NCBI GenBank assembly: GCA_937895345.1
Contig: CALAWP010000066.1
Span: forward strand, 62,001-126,000
Direction of reading: 5' to 3'
Origin: an uncultured Paenibacillus sp.
GTDB lineage: Bacteria; Bacillota; Bacilli; Paenibacillales; Paenibacillaceae
Length of the DNA stretch: 64,000 nt
In this document: positions 1 through 7,791 of the stretch, piece by piece
Layout of the letters: each line of letters opens with the position of its first letter
Position numbering within the stretch: the stretch's first letter is position 1
Notes under the pieces: generated by a model
Database searches by the model: none
What the model was told of the DNA's origin: nothing
Seen by the model: the letters and a program-made list of their open reading frames with translations, nothing else
Program-made: the position numbers and the translations under genes

Positions 1-97
1 TTTTGAAATTGGCGGGGCAATCCGCGTCCGTCGTTGCCGTCTCATGTCGGGCGGAACTCGCCTTTTGCCCAATATCTTATGTCTGGAGGCATTCAGT

Positions 98-640
98 ATG
101 ACCACCTGCATTGCCCTGTTGAGGGGCATTAACGTCAGCGGTCACAAAAAGATCGCCATGGCGCATCTGAAATCGGTATTCGAAACGACCGGCTTCGCCA
201 ACGTCCGAACGTACATCCAAAGCGGGAACGTGCTGTTCGAATCGGAGGAGCGCGATCCCCGCCGGCTCGAGCGCACGATCGAGCGCGAGCTGGAGCGCGC
301 ATACGGCTTTGCCGTCAACGTCGTCATCCGGACGAAGGACGAGCTGCGCGCCGTCTTGGATCGCAATCCTTTTGCGTTTCGCGAGCTGGCGGACGGCGAC
401 CAGCTTTACGTTACTTTTTTGGCCGGGGAGCCCGAACCGGAAGCCGTCCAACGGCTGGCCGCCTATAGCGGCGATGTCGACGAATACGCCTTTGCCCCGA
501 GAGAAGTTTATTTGCTCTGCCGCAAAGGCTACGGCACCAGCAAGTTTTCCAACAACTTTCTGGAAAGCAAGCTGAAGCTGCCGGCAACGACCCGCAACTG
601 GGCAACGGTCAACAAGCTCGCCGCAATGGCGGACGGTTAG
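98..640 (+). CDS. DUF1697 family protein
   Basis: A 180-residue protein opening MTTCIALLRGINVSGHKKI, the typical N-terminus of the DUF1697 family. The family is widespread in bacteria and has no established function. The conserved IQSGNVLFES strand and the closing SKFSNNFLE...TTRNWATVNKL segment are both present, so it looks full length. The ATG at 98 is preferred over the upstream ATG at 44 because GGAGG sits at 85-89 and the family N-terminus begins exactly there. It is a lone rightward gene; the next gene is convergent. No signal peptide or membrane segment is visible. Confidence 0.85.
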   Translation: MTTCIALLRGINVSGHKKIAMAHLKSVFETTGFANVRTYIQSGNVLFESEERDPRRLERTIERELERAYGFAVNVVIRTKDELRAVLDRNPFAFRELADGDQLYVTFLAGEPEPEAVQRLAAYSGDVDEYAFAPREVYLLCRKGYGTSKFSNNFLESKLKLPATTRNWATVNKLAAMADG

Positions 641-840
641 GGCCCGGCCGGCCTGGGCGCTTGTTCGGCCAGGACACTTCGGCTGGGCCGCAGTCGCGCA
701 AGCGAACCGAAGCCGCAGGCTGCGCGATGACGGGCCGATGCTCAGCATCCAGAGTTGCAGCACACCACCCGCCACCGAAGACGCTGCCGCATCGCTGCAC
801 ACCGCCCGCCACCGTGCCCAAGCCGCCGCTGCGGACTATA

Positions 841-912
841 TTGAACGATTTATCGTTCAAAACCTTCGACTTTACCGTCCTGCAGCGCCCATTTGAACGA
901 TTTATCGTTCAT
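841..912. promoter_or_regulatory. Pair of perfect TTGAACGAT-TT-ATCGTTCAA dyads
   Basis: Two near-identical palindromes lie at 841-860 and 893-912, with centres 52 bp apart. Each is a 9-2-9 inverted repeat; the second differs only in its last base. The shape resembles TetR-family operators; FadR of Bacillus uses a TGAATGA..TCATTCA core. They lie in the gap 641-982 between two convergent genes, where no promoter is expected. The rest of that gap shows no convincing coding sequence. The regulator is not identifiable from this window. Confidence 0.5.
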
Positions 913-982
913 CAAGCATTAGGTGTCGCCGGAAATCGCCTATTCGACTCAAAAATGGACATCCAAGAGCAATAATGTGCAT

Positions 983-1270
983 TCAGACGACATCCATCCG
1001 AATTTCTTCATATTTGGGGTTAAACGAAATAACCAGTTCCTTGCCTTCCAAATACCAAAGATTGTCTTCTTCCATATAAAAGGTGATGCCTTCCGCTTCG
1101 TGCGACAAGCCTGCCGCTCGCGGCTCGTCCTTGGTCACGCCCAGCGACAGGCCGGGATGGACGCTGCCGCAGCCGCCTAACCGAACGAAAACGCGCAGGC
1201 TGTCGCCGTCGGCCAGTTCCATTTGCTCCTTGTACCATTTGGCCGCGGCCGGCTCAACCGTCAGTTTCAT
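983..1270 (-). CDS. HesB/IscA-fold protein (YneR-like)
   Basis: A 95-residue protein of the HesB/YadR/YfhF (IscA-like) fold, closest in layout to B. subtilis YneR. Shared blocks are AAAKWYKEQ at the start, VRLGGCGSVHPG in the middle and EGITFYMEEDNLWYLEGKEL near the end. Canonical IscA iron-sulfur carriers have three conserved cysteines. This one has a single Cys (in GGCGS), so a classical A-type cluster-carrier role is doubtful. The ATG follows AAAGGAGCTGACGGGCT. It is transcribed leftward and is not obviously in an operon. Confidence 0.8.
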   Translation of the reverse strand: MKLTVEPAAAKWYKEQMELADGDSLRVFVRLGGCGSVHPGLSLGVTKDEPRAAGLSHEAEGITFYMEEDNLWYLEGKELVISFNPKYEEIRMDVV

Positions 1271-1396
1271 AGCCCGTCAGCTCCTTTAATATCGATCCGG
1301 GATTCACGCAACCCTTCGTCCTCCCATTATAACCGAAAGCCGCAGACGATGTAACGAATGACCGGGCAAGCCAGCCTCCTCCTTCATCGCTCCATC

Positions 1397-2194
1397 TCAA
1401 TCGATGGACGGGCTGCGCCGCAGCAGCCAGGCGGAACCTGGAAGCGAAATGGCCGCGAGCAGCAGCGTGACGCCGACCGACCAGCCGAACCGCGACGCCT
1501 GCGAGATTTCACCGGTTACGGCCTGATAGGCATAGCCGGGCAGCGCCCCCGGATTCCAGCCAAAATATTTCGGCATCAAGCCGGCCAGCAAGGACAGCAG
1601 AACAGCCAGACCGAGCGAAGCGAACGCCGCCCCCGCCGCGCTGCGCAGCAGCGTGCTGAACCATATCGTCGCCGCCATTGCAAAGGCCAGCCATAAGCTA
1701 TAAATCAAATAACTATACATAAATGGCGCAAAATCAACCCGTTCGATAAGCAGCCAGGTATAATACCACGACGCCAGATAGCCGGCCAAAAGGGAGCCCC
1801 AGGCGAGCAGCAGCATCGCCGCGTATTTGGAGCCGATGTAGGAGAGTATGGAAATCGGCTTGACCATCAGAATGGAAGCCGCACCGCTGTTGCGCTCTCC
1901 GGAGACGATGCCCATAAAAGCAAGCACGAGAATAAGCATGCCCATGACGCCATATTGCGACAGCGTATCGGCCAGCACCTGGGAACCGGAGGGCAGCGGT
2001 ATTTCAATGACCGTTCCGTCCGGCAGGTTGCCCGCCTTTTCCAACAAAATCGGCATGTAGTAACTGGTTACCGGCTGCATGACCCCAAGCAAAATAAATA
2101 CGAGCGGGACCCAGATCAGCTTGAAGCTGCGCACCAGCTCCAGCAGCTCCTTGCCGGTCATGACGCTCCATGCCGCCATTCCTTTGCCGTTCAT
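1397..2194 (-). CDS. yxlG: ABC-2 type permease of the sigY operon (YxlG-like)
   Basis: A 265-residue integral membrane protein with about six hydrophobic segments and an extracytoplasmic loop after the first, typical of ABC-2 exporter permeases such as NosY and YxlG. Its start (ATGA) overlaps the stop of the ATPase gene, so translation of the two is probably coupled. It is the last gene of a six-gene leftward operon that matches B. subtilis sigY-yxlC-yxlD-yxlE-yxlF-yxlG in order and gene type. The substrate is unknown; in B. subtilis yxlDEFG have been connected with keeping SigY activity in check. No clear terminator follows in 1271-1396. Confidence 0.8.
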   Translation of the reverse strand: MNGKGMAAWSVMTGKELLELVRSFKLIWVPLVFILLGVMQPVTSYYMPILLEKAGNLPDGTVIEIPLPSGSQVLADTLSQYGVMGMLILVLAFMGIVSGERNSGAASILMVKPISILSYIGSKYAAMLLLAWGSLLAGYLASWYYTWLLIERVDFAPFMYSYLIYSLWLAFAMAATIWFSTLLRSAAGAAFASLGLAVLLSLLAGLMPKYFGWNPGALPGYAYQAVTGEISQASRFGWSVGVTLLLAAISLPGSAWLLRRSPSID

Positions 2195-3156
2195 TCACTC
2201 ACCGCCTTCATAAATAAATCTTCGAGCGAGGAGTAGCCGACGGCCAGCTGCGCGACCTTGATCTGCTCCTTCGCCATCGACTCCAGCAGCAGCTCGCGCG
2301 CGGCATCGACGTCCTTGGCGATGAGCCGGGCTGCGCCGCCGCCTGCCATCTCGGCTTCCTCGAACAGCCCGGCGGCCCCATGACGGCCCGCCGCATCCCA
2401 AGACCCGGCGGACAAGCCACGCACCAGCTCGCTCAGCCACTTCTCCGACCGCTCGTCGCGCTCCACCCGCAGCTCGATCACCGGCTTCCGGTGCCGCACC
2501 CGGATATCGTTCAACGCGCCTTGCATCGCGATTTGGCCGCTTCGAATAATCATCACGTCGTCGCACAGCTCCTCCGCATCATGCAGCACATGCGTCGAGA
2601 ACAGCACCGTCGTCTCGCGCTTCAGCTCGCGCAGCAAGCCAAGCACCTCGCGCCGGCCGAGCGGGTCCAGCGCCGATACGGGCTCGTCCATAATGAGCAG
2701 CTTGGGACGGTGCACCAGCGCCTGCGCCAGGCCGAGCCGCTGCTTCATCCCTCCCGAATACCCCCGGATCCGTCTTTTTTCCGCGCCGGCAAGTCCGACC
2801 TTCTGCAGCAATTCCTGACCTCGCCGCTTCGCTTCCCCGGAACTTAATCCGCACAGCCTTCCGGCATAGACGACAAATTCGAGTCCGGTCATCCAGGGGA
2901 GAAAAGCCGGCGTTTGCGGCAAATACCCGATAATGGACCGTTGATCGCCGCCCTTCGGCACGCCATGGAACCTCATTTCTCCCGCAGTCGGCTTCAACAG
3001 TCCCGTCAGCATGCGGATCGTCGTCGTTTTGCCCGCGCCGTTCGGACCGAGCAGCGCGACGCAGCGGCCTTCCTCAATCGCAAAATCGAGACCTTTGACG
3101 GCCTGTACGCCGCCGAACGATTTGACCAGTCCTTGTACCCGCAGCAGCTCGCTCAA
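2191..3156 (-). CDS. yxlF: ABC transporter ATPase of the sigY operon (YxlF-like)
   Basis: A 321-residue ABC-2 type ATPase with Walker A GPNGAGKTT near residue 38, signature YSGGMKQR, Walker B LLIMDEP and a FSTHVL switch histidine. A C-terminal extension of about 90 residues follows the nucleotide-binding domain. The start is TTG, in a TTGA overlap with the stop of the preceding gene, eight bases after AAGGAGG. It should energise the permease encoded immediately downstream. Operon position identifies it as the YxlF equivalent. Confidence 0.85.
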   Translation of the reverse strand: MSELLRVQGLVKSFGGVQAVKGLDFAIEEGRCVALLGPNGAGKTTTIRMLTGLLKPTAGEMRFHGVPKGGDQRSIIGYLPQTPAFLPWMTGLEFVVYAGRLCGLSSGEAKRRGQELLQKVGLAGAEKRRIRGYSGGMKQRLGLAQALVHRPKLLIMDEPVSALDPLGRREVLGLLRELKRETTVLFSTHVLHDAEELCDDVMIIRSGQIAMQGALNDIRVRHRKPVIELRVERDERSEKWLSELVRGLSAGSWDAAGRHGAAGLFEEAEMAGGGAARLIAKDVDAARELLLESMAKEQIKVAQLAVGYSSLEDLFMKAVSE

Positions 3157-3371
3157 CCGTCATTCCTCCTTCCGAACAGCAAAAATGCGATCGGCCCGAC
3201 AATATTGGCGACGATAATGACGATTACCCACATCAGCTTCGGTCCCCTCGTCTGCTCCGTCTTCATGCACACGATCAGCGCCGTAATCATTAGAATGAGC
3301 TGAATCACGATAATCGGCGCCAAAATCGCCAACAGTTTCGGGATATCCAGCAAACGTTCCGTTTCCGCCAC
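3153..3371 (-). CDS. yxlE: PLDc_N-domain small membrane protein (YxlE-like)
   Basis: A 72-residue protein with two hydrophobic helices (about 10-35 and 46-66) ending GPIAFLLFGRRNDG, the typical phospholipase-D-nuclease N-terminal (PLDc_N) module without any nuclease domain. In B. subtilis the equivalent, YxlE, has been assigned a negative role on SigY. The GTG start at 3371 follows AAAGGAGGAGAACGTT. It lies between the yxlD-like gene and the ATPase in the same operon. Confidence 0.8.
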   Translation of the reverse strand: MAETERLLDIPKLLAILAPIIVIQLILMITALIVCMKTEQTRGPKLMWVIVIIVANIVGPIAFLLFGRRNDG

Positions 3372-3409
3372 AACGTTCTCCTCCTTTAGTTGCCTGTCTC
3401 TTTATTTCC

Positions 3410-3613
3410 TCAAGCCCCGCTCCGCGCTTTGCGCAGCACGACCAGCCAATAGACGAGCAGCGGCAGCGGAAACTGGATCAGCCCCCACAACCCCCAAAAC
3501 CACGGGTATTTCCCCCGCTTCCTCGCGTCTACAAACAGCCAGGTCGACTGGCAGACCAGCACCGCGGCGACGGCCAGCCAGAACCAGACGGACCTCGCTA
3601 ACGCTTCTTCCAT
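3410..3613 (-). CDS. yxlD: Small membrane protein (YxlD-like)
   Basis: A 67-residue protein with two membrane segments separated by DARKRGKYPWFWGLWG, the charged-to-aromatic loop seen in YxlD/PLDc_N-type small proteins. The ATG at 3613 is chosen because AAAGGGG precedes it. The longer open frame upstream would run back through the yxlC-like gene. It overlaps the end of yxlC by 16 bases. By synteny it belongs to the membrane module that modulates SigY; this is inferred from gene order. Confidence 0.75.
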   Translation of the reverse strand: MEEALARSVWFWLAVAAVLVCQSTWLFVDARKRGKYPWFWGLWGLIQFPLPLLVYWLVVLRKARSGA

Positions 3614-3948
3614 GCGCGCAACCCCTTTGCGTAAAATGCCGCCGCGCCCATGATGCCGCCAATTGCCGCCGCGGATTGAAAGGCCGCAAACCAGATCCAG
3701 CTGCGTTCGACCACCCACTGCATGCCGCAGAACAGGATGACGGCGATCAGCCACAGCGCAGCCAGCTCCTTCCGCAGTTTGGCTTTGACATGCCGCTTAT
3801 GCTCCGCGACGAACCGCTCCATGTCCTGAATCCGCACCGGGGAAGGCTCCGAATCGGCATCGAGCTTCGCAAGCTCCTGCCCGACATGGCGCTCGAACCA
3901 TATCCGGTCCGCTTCCAAATCCTTATCCTCGTGATGTCTTCTACTCAC
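3598..3948 (-). CDS. yxlC: Probable anti-sigma-Y protein (YxlC-like, DUF5345 type)
   Basis: A 116-residue protein with a charged cytoplasmic N-terminal half and two C-terminal membrane helices (about 66-82 and 87-105), the architecture of YxlC, the SigY-specific anti-sigma factor of B. subtilis. It starts with GTG and overlaps the sigma factor stop by eight bases, so the two proteins are probably made in a fixed ratio. AAGGAG lies ten bases upstream. Assignment rests on architecture plus position immediately after the sigma gene. Confidence 0.8.
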   Translation of the reverse strand: MSRRHHEDKDLEADRIWFERHVGQELAKLDADSEPSPVRIQDMERFVAEHKRHVKAKLRKELAALWLIAVILFCGMQWVVERSWIWFAAFQSAAAIGGIMGAAAFYAKGLRAWKKR

Positions 3949-4468
3949 TGTCCGCCAGCTCCTTTCTTAGCCGCTTCACGCCCGCATGCAGCCGGGATTT
4001 GACCGTGCCTGCCGGAATGTCCAGCATATCGGCGATTTCATCCTGGGAATAACCGTAATAATATTTGAGCAGCACCGGTATTCTGACCTGCTCCTCCAGC
4101 TCGCCCAGCGCCTGCAGCGCATGGGGCCAGTCCTTCATTCGGCGCGACTCGGCGCCGCGGTTCGTCCATTCCGCTTCTTCCTTCCGCAGCCACTTGCGCT
4201 CCCGTTCCCGGCGCCTGGCTCCGTCAATGACCAGCCGGGAGGCAATCGTCAGGAGCCAGGTCGAAAATTTGGCCCGGAACTGAAAGCCCGAAATGTTTTC
4301 GATCGCCTTCAGCATCGTATCCTGCGCGATATCTTCGGCCCGATGCCTGTTCATCGTCAGCTTAAGCGCATATTGGAACAAAAAGGGGTAATGGTGCTGC
4401 AGCAGCCTGGACAATGCGCGTTCATCCCCGCGAATCGCGGCTTTAAGCAGCTCTTCCTCATCCTGCAC
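3941..4468 (-). CDS. sigY: ECF sigma factor (SigY-like)
   Basis: A 175-residue extracytoplasmic-function sigma factor. Sigma-2 spans about 20-85, with the RAEDIAQDTMLKA motif and FSTWLLTIASRL. Sigma-4 is at the C-terminus, with the helix-turn-helix YSQDEIADMLDIPAGTVKSRL. A GTG start is used. Similarity to SigY and the exact yxlC-D-E-F-G gene order downstream support the name. The upstream region carries a TGAACG/CGTC promoter, so autoregulation is likely. Confidence 0.88.
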   Translation of the reverse strand: MQDEEELLKAAIRGDERALSRLLQHHYPFLFQYALKLTMNRHRAEDIAQDTMLKAIENISGFQFRAKFSTWLLTIASRLVIDGARRRERERKWLRKEEAEWTNRGAESRRMKDWPHALQALGELEEQVRIPVLLKYYYGYSQDEIADMLDIPAGTVKSRLHAGVKRLRKELADSE

Positions 4469-4510
4469 CGATGTTGGCGCTCCTTTCTCCTAGTGGCCGT
4501 ATATACCTAT

Positions 4511-4536
4511 GACGGCTAACCTGCCCGTTTCGTTCA
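4511..4536 (-). promoter_or_regulatory. SigY-type autoregulatory promoter
   Basis: Reading leftward, TGAACG (4536-4531) is followed after 16 bases by CGTC (4514-4511), some 40 bases before the GTG of sigY. The B. subtilis SigY autoregulatory promoter is described with TGAACG and CGTC elements. The match in both hexamer and spacing, in front of a sigY-type operon, makes this the likely operon promoter. Confidence 0.7.
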
Positions 4537-4546
4537 TTTTGATTAC

Positions 4547-4590
4547 AAAAAAACGAAGCAACAACGGAACGTCGTATCCGCTGCTGCTTC
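4547..4590 (-). terminator. Intrinsic terminator of the ydbS-ydbT transcript
   Basis: Reading leftward, a 13-bp stem (arms 4590-4578 and 4567-4555, with two G-U pairs in RNA) is followed by seven T residues (4553-4547). It lies about 50 bp after the stop of the YdbT-like gene and just before the SigY promoter, so it insulates the two operons. Confidence 0.75.
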
Positions 4591-4639
4591 CCCTGTATAT
4601 AAAATATGTTCCGAAGATACGGCAACTCGCGCCTATCGA

Positions 4640-6253
4640 TTAAGACGACAGGTCCGCGGCCCGGCCGCTTTCCCGCATGCTCCGGCTGTACCAGCGCCAT
4701 GCGGCTTCCACATCCGCCTCGTCCAGACAAGCCGCGCTGTAGTCGATCGGGCTTCCCAACGCATGCACGGACAGCGATATCAGTCCCTTGCGCCGCTGGG
4801 CACGGCTGCGCCTTACCTTCATGCGCTGGATCGTCGGCCGGCGAACATAATAGGTCGTGCGGTTCAACAGCCGTTTGCGCAGCGCCAGCTGGCCGCCCTC
4901 CAGCAGCATTCCAGCCGAACGGTGACAGCTCACTCTCCACCAGAACACGAGCGGAATCAGAAGAAGCGACCATACGCCGGGCGTGCCGAACCAGCCGATG
5001 CACACGGCGCAGACGGCAGCGGCAATGAGCAAATACGTTCTGACGTAATAAAGGAGCGCCCTGCGGGGCGAAGGAGCCAGCTTGTCGGCGGCATGCAGCT
5101 TCATCTGCGGCACGAACTCGTCGATCAGCTCCTGCGCCCGGGACAGCTTAATGAACGGATGCAGCATCAGCTGCTCCTGCTTGTCGGAGGAGATGACCTG
5201 CAGCTTGATTTCGCCGTAGCCGAACGGCTGCCTCAGCAAGCTTTCGCTGATCAGGACGGCCTGCACCTTTTTGGGTTCGAACAAAAACGACTTTTTTTCC
5301 AGCAAACCGTACGACAACGCGATCTGGCCGCCTTCCCGCCGCACCTCGAAGCCGCTGTATTTTACAATATACAGCACCAGCGACAGCAGCCATGCAAACA
5401 AAATGATGATAATCGCGCCAATCGCTACAACCATCGAACCCGGCATCAAGTCCATCGAATCCTCGACGACATGCTCCCAGTAATGCTCCGGCAGAAGCAA
5501 ATCGATAAAGTCGTCCGCAAACGAAATCAAACCCGCGACAAAAGCGGCCACAAGCCCAAAGTTAAGCGATGTAGCCGCCGCCTGAAGCAGCTTCGCCGTA
5601 TCCAGCCGAAAATAAACGCCGGATTCCTTCTCCATGACGCCCCCCGGCAACTGCGGAGCCGAAACCTCCGCCGTCCGCATCGCTCCCGCGTCTTCGGGGA
5701 CCGTATGTCCCCCGGCGGCTGCGGCCGTGCCGGACGCTTCTCCGGCAGCCGGCCCGGCGCCGGCACGATCCGGCTCCATTCGGCCGGCCTGCGCCGTTCC
5801 GGTCTGACCCGCCTTGTCTCGCAGCAAGCTTTTGATCCGGTTCGCTTCCGCCATGGACAGCACGTCCAGATAACCGTCGGCCTGCTTGCCGCCCCCCGGC
5901 GTTTCAATCTTCAGCTTGGCTACGCGCAGCAGCCGATGCATAAGCGGCTGTTCCACATTGACGGAATGGATGCGCGTATAATAAATCGTTTTTTCGTCGC
6001 GGAACAAAATTCCTCTTCGGATGACGATCCGGTCCTCTTCCAGCCAGAAGCCGAACTTGCGCCATTGCAAATAGCTGAAGCCGACGAACACGAGCAGCAG
6101 CGCGGCGGCGCCTGCGATCCAATACCAGCGGAGCGCCTCCTCCCAGTTCACGCCCCTCAGAAGAACGATGGCGACGACGGGAATGAAGCCTCGCACCGCG
6201 CCGATTACGCTAATCAATAAGTACAGCGGATGAAGCGAACGTCTTTCACTCAT
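4640..6253 (-). CDS. ydbT: Bacterial PH-domain membrane protein (YdbT-like)
   Basis: A 537-residue membrane protein with repeated bPH_2 domains. The first follows two N-terminal helices (EDRIVIRRGILFRDEKTIYY). Another follows the central helix pair (FEVRREGGQIALSYGLLEKK), and a third-like segment lies near the C-terminus (GGQLALRKRLLNRTTYYV). A proline/alanine/glycine-rich linker occupies about residues 150-205. It overlaps ydbS by eight bases, as in B. subtilis ydbST, a SigW-regulated pair linked to resistance against antimicrobial compounds. The molecular activity is unknown. Confidence 0.85.
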   Translation of the reverse strand: MSERRSLHPLYLLISVIGAVRGFIPVVAIVLLRGVNWEEALRWYWIAGAAALLLVFVGFSYLQWRKFGFWLEEDRIVIRRGILFRDEKTIYYTRIHSVNVEQPLMHRLLRVAKLKIETPGGGKQADGYLDVLSMAEANRIKSLLRDKAGQTGTAQAGRMEPDRAGAGPAAGEASGTAAAAGGHTVPEDAGAMRTAEVSAPQLPGGVMEKESGVYFRLDTAKLLQAAATSLNFGLVAAFVAGLISFADDFIDLLLPEHYWEHVVEDSMDLMPGSMVVAIGAIIIILFAWLLSLVLYIVKYSGFEVRREGGQIALSYGLLEKKSFLFEPKKVQAVLISESLLRQPFGYGEIKLQVISSDKQEQLMLHPFIKLSRAQELIDEFVPQMKLHAADKLAPSPRRALLYYVRTYLLIAAAVCAVCIGWFGTPGVWSLLLIPLVFWWRVSCHRSAGMLLEGGQLALRKRLLNRTTYYVRRPTIQRMKVRRSRAQRRKGLISLSVHALGSPIDYSAACLDEADVEAAWRWYSRSMRESGRAADLSS

Positions 6254-6725
6254 GCTCTTCCTCCACCTTCGCCAGCATGCCGATGCGGCGCTTAAGCGCC
6301 TCCGCCTCCGTCCGCTTCAAGCCGACGATGCGATGGGTGGTCGCCGCGGTGACGACCGAGACGGTCGCCAAATCGTATTTGCGCATCAGCGGTCCGCTTC
6401 CCAGCTCGACATGCTGCACGCGAACCATCGGCACCAGCACGTTGCTGATGAACAGCAGGCCGGACTCGATTTCCAGCTCGTCGTCGAACAGCTCGTAGCG
6501 GAAACGCGCATATTTGACCTTCGGAATGAGCCATGTAAACAAAAGGAGGGATAAGACCAGCGCTCCGAGCGCAATCCAGGCGGGAATAAGCGTCCACTCC
6601 AGCCAAATCGCCAAACCGCTGTAGACCGCAATAAGCAGCAAAAAGATTCCGTTGGAAATCAGCTCCGTCACGCGATACGCCTTCAAGTAATCACGGTGAA
6701 GCCTTCCGTTAAGCTCGCGCACCAT
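6246..6725 (-). CDS. ydbS: Bacterial PH-domain membrane protein (YdbS-like)
   Basis: A 159-residue protein with two membrane helices (about 25-45 and 48-68) followed by one bPH_2 domain (FDDELEIESGLLFISNVLVPMVRVQHVELGSGPL in short blocks). It is the partner of the larger PH-domain protein encoded immediately downstream, with which it overlaps. The pair presumably forms a membrane complex. A sigma-A type promoter is visible upstream at 6757-6785. Confidence 0.85.
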   Translation of the reverse strand: MVRELNGRLHRDYLKAYRVTELISNGIFLLLIAVYSGLAIWLEWTLIPAWIALGALVLSLLLFTWLIPKVKYARFRYELFDDELEIESGLLFISNVLVPMVRVQHVELGSGPLMRKYDLATVSVVTAATTHRIVGLKRTEAEALKRRIGMLAKVEEEHE

Positions 6726-6756
6726 TATATTCGCTCCTTATCTGTTATCCTCTCCT

Positions 6757-6785
6757 ATTACATCAATTTTTGACAAACCCGTCAA
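6757..6785 (-). promoter_or_regulatory. Sigma-A type promoter of ydbST
   Basis: Leftward TTGACG (6785-6780), a 17-base spacer, then TGTAAT (6762-6757), about 30 bases before the ydbS start. No SigW-type TGAAAC/CGTA pair was found here, unlike the B. subtilis equivalent. Confidence 0.5.
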
Positions 6786-6984
6786 CTCGACAATAAAAGA
6801 AGGCCGTCATTGACAGACGCCCGCTTTATGTTGCTATATATTGAACGAATGCTATTCTGCACCCAGGTCAAGCTGCATGAGGAATTCCACTTGACTCGTG
6901 CGATTCTCTAGTTTAACCACATAGATCCGATGCGCACGCCGTCGGTCATTTCGTCCGATCCTCACGGACGGCGTACGCCGCAGC

Positions 6985-7791
6985 TTAAACGATTTTTCTC
7001 CGCAGGCTGCCGGAAATCCAGTCGATCAGCGTCACCATTACGATAATGCCGAGCAAGATGATGCCGACCCGGTCCCAATGCCGCGTGCTGAGCGCGAAGA
7101 TAAGCGGCGTGCCGATGCCGCCCGCTCCGATGACGCCCAAGATCGTAGCGGACCGGACGTTGATTTCGAACCGGTACAGCGTATAGGACAAAAAGCCGGG
7201 CAGCACTTGCGGCACAACCGCAAACCATAAAATTTGCAAGCGGGTGGCGCCGGACGCCAGCAACGCTTCCGTCGGTCCGGCGTCCATATTTTCCACCTCT
7301 TCGGAATAGAGCTTGCCCAGCATCCCCACGGAATGAAGGCCGAGCGCCAGCACGCCCGCAAAGGAATTCGGCCCTACCGCTTTGATGAACAGTATAGCCA
7401 TGATGATTTCGGGAAACGTTCGAATGAAGCTGAGGAGCATTTTGCCGGTTCCCGATACCGCGCCGGTGCGGCTCATGTTCGTTGCGGCCCAAAAGGCCAG
7501 AGGAAACGCGATAAAAGCGGAAATAAAAGTGCCTAGCGCCGCGATGGCCAGCGTATCGAGCAGGCCCCTCAGCAAATCCTCGCCCTCCGGCATATAGACG
7601 TAATCCCAATCCGGCGACGCAATGCCGGCGAGGATCGATTTCGTAATTTGGCCGGCCGTCTCCTTGAACCCCGTAAACTGCACGCCGCTGAACGCCCATA
7701 CATAAACGGCCGCCAGCAGCAGCACCACCGTCCAGCGAATGGCGCGATTTTTCTTCGGCTTCGGTACGATCGCTTTCCAGTTTTTCGTCAT
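6985..7791 (-). CDS. phnE: Phosphonate-type ABC permease (second PhnE)
   Basis: A 268-residue BPD-type permease with an N-terminal membrane anchor, a phnE-like loop around residues 60-75, and the EAA-type motif EALLASGATRLQILWFAVVPQ. Closely related to the preceding permease gene; such pairs form heterodimeric channels in PhnCDEE importers. Its ATGA start overlaps the stop of the other permease. Last gene of the leftward operon. A hairpin follows at 6932-6978, but without a T run. Confidence 0.85.
   Translation of the reverse strand: MTKNWKAIVPKPKKNRAIRWTVVLLLAAVYVWAFSGVQFTGFKETAGQITKSILAGIASPDWDYVYMPEGEDLLRGLLDTLAIAALGTFISAFIAFPLAFWAATNMSRTGAVSGTGKMLLSFIRTFPEIIMAILFIKAVGPNSFAGVLALGLHSVGMLGKLYSEEVENMDAGPTEALLASGATRLQILWFAVVPQVLPGFLSYTLYRFEINVRSATILGVIGAGGIGTPLIFALSTRHWDRVGIILLGIIVMVTLIDWISGSLRRKIV

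Noticed and set aside
661..975. Possible 104-residue protein in the first intergenic gap
   Set aside because: No RBS, no family features; it runs across both palindromes and looks like chance.
4763..6220. A long rightward frame opposite the YdbT-like gene
   Set aside because: Arg/His/Gln-rich shadow of a real gene with no family match and no ribosome-binding site.
6932..6978. Terminator after the phn operon
   Set aside because: A 12-bp stem is present, but no T run follows in the leftward direction.
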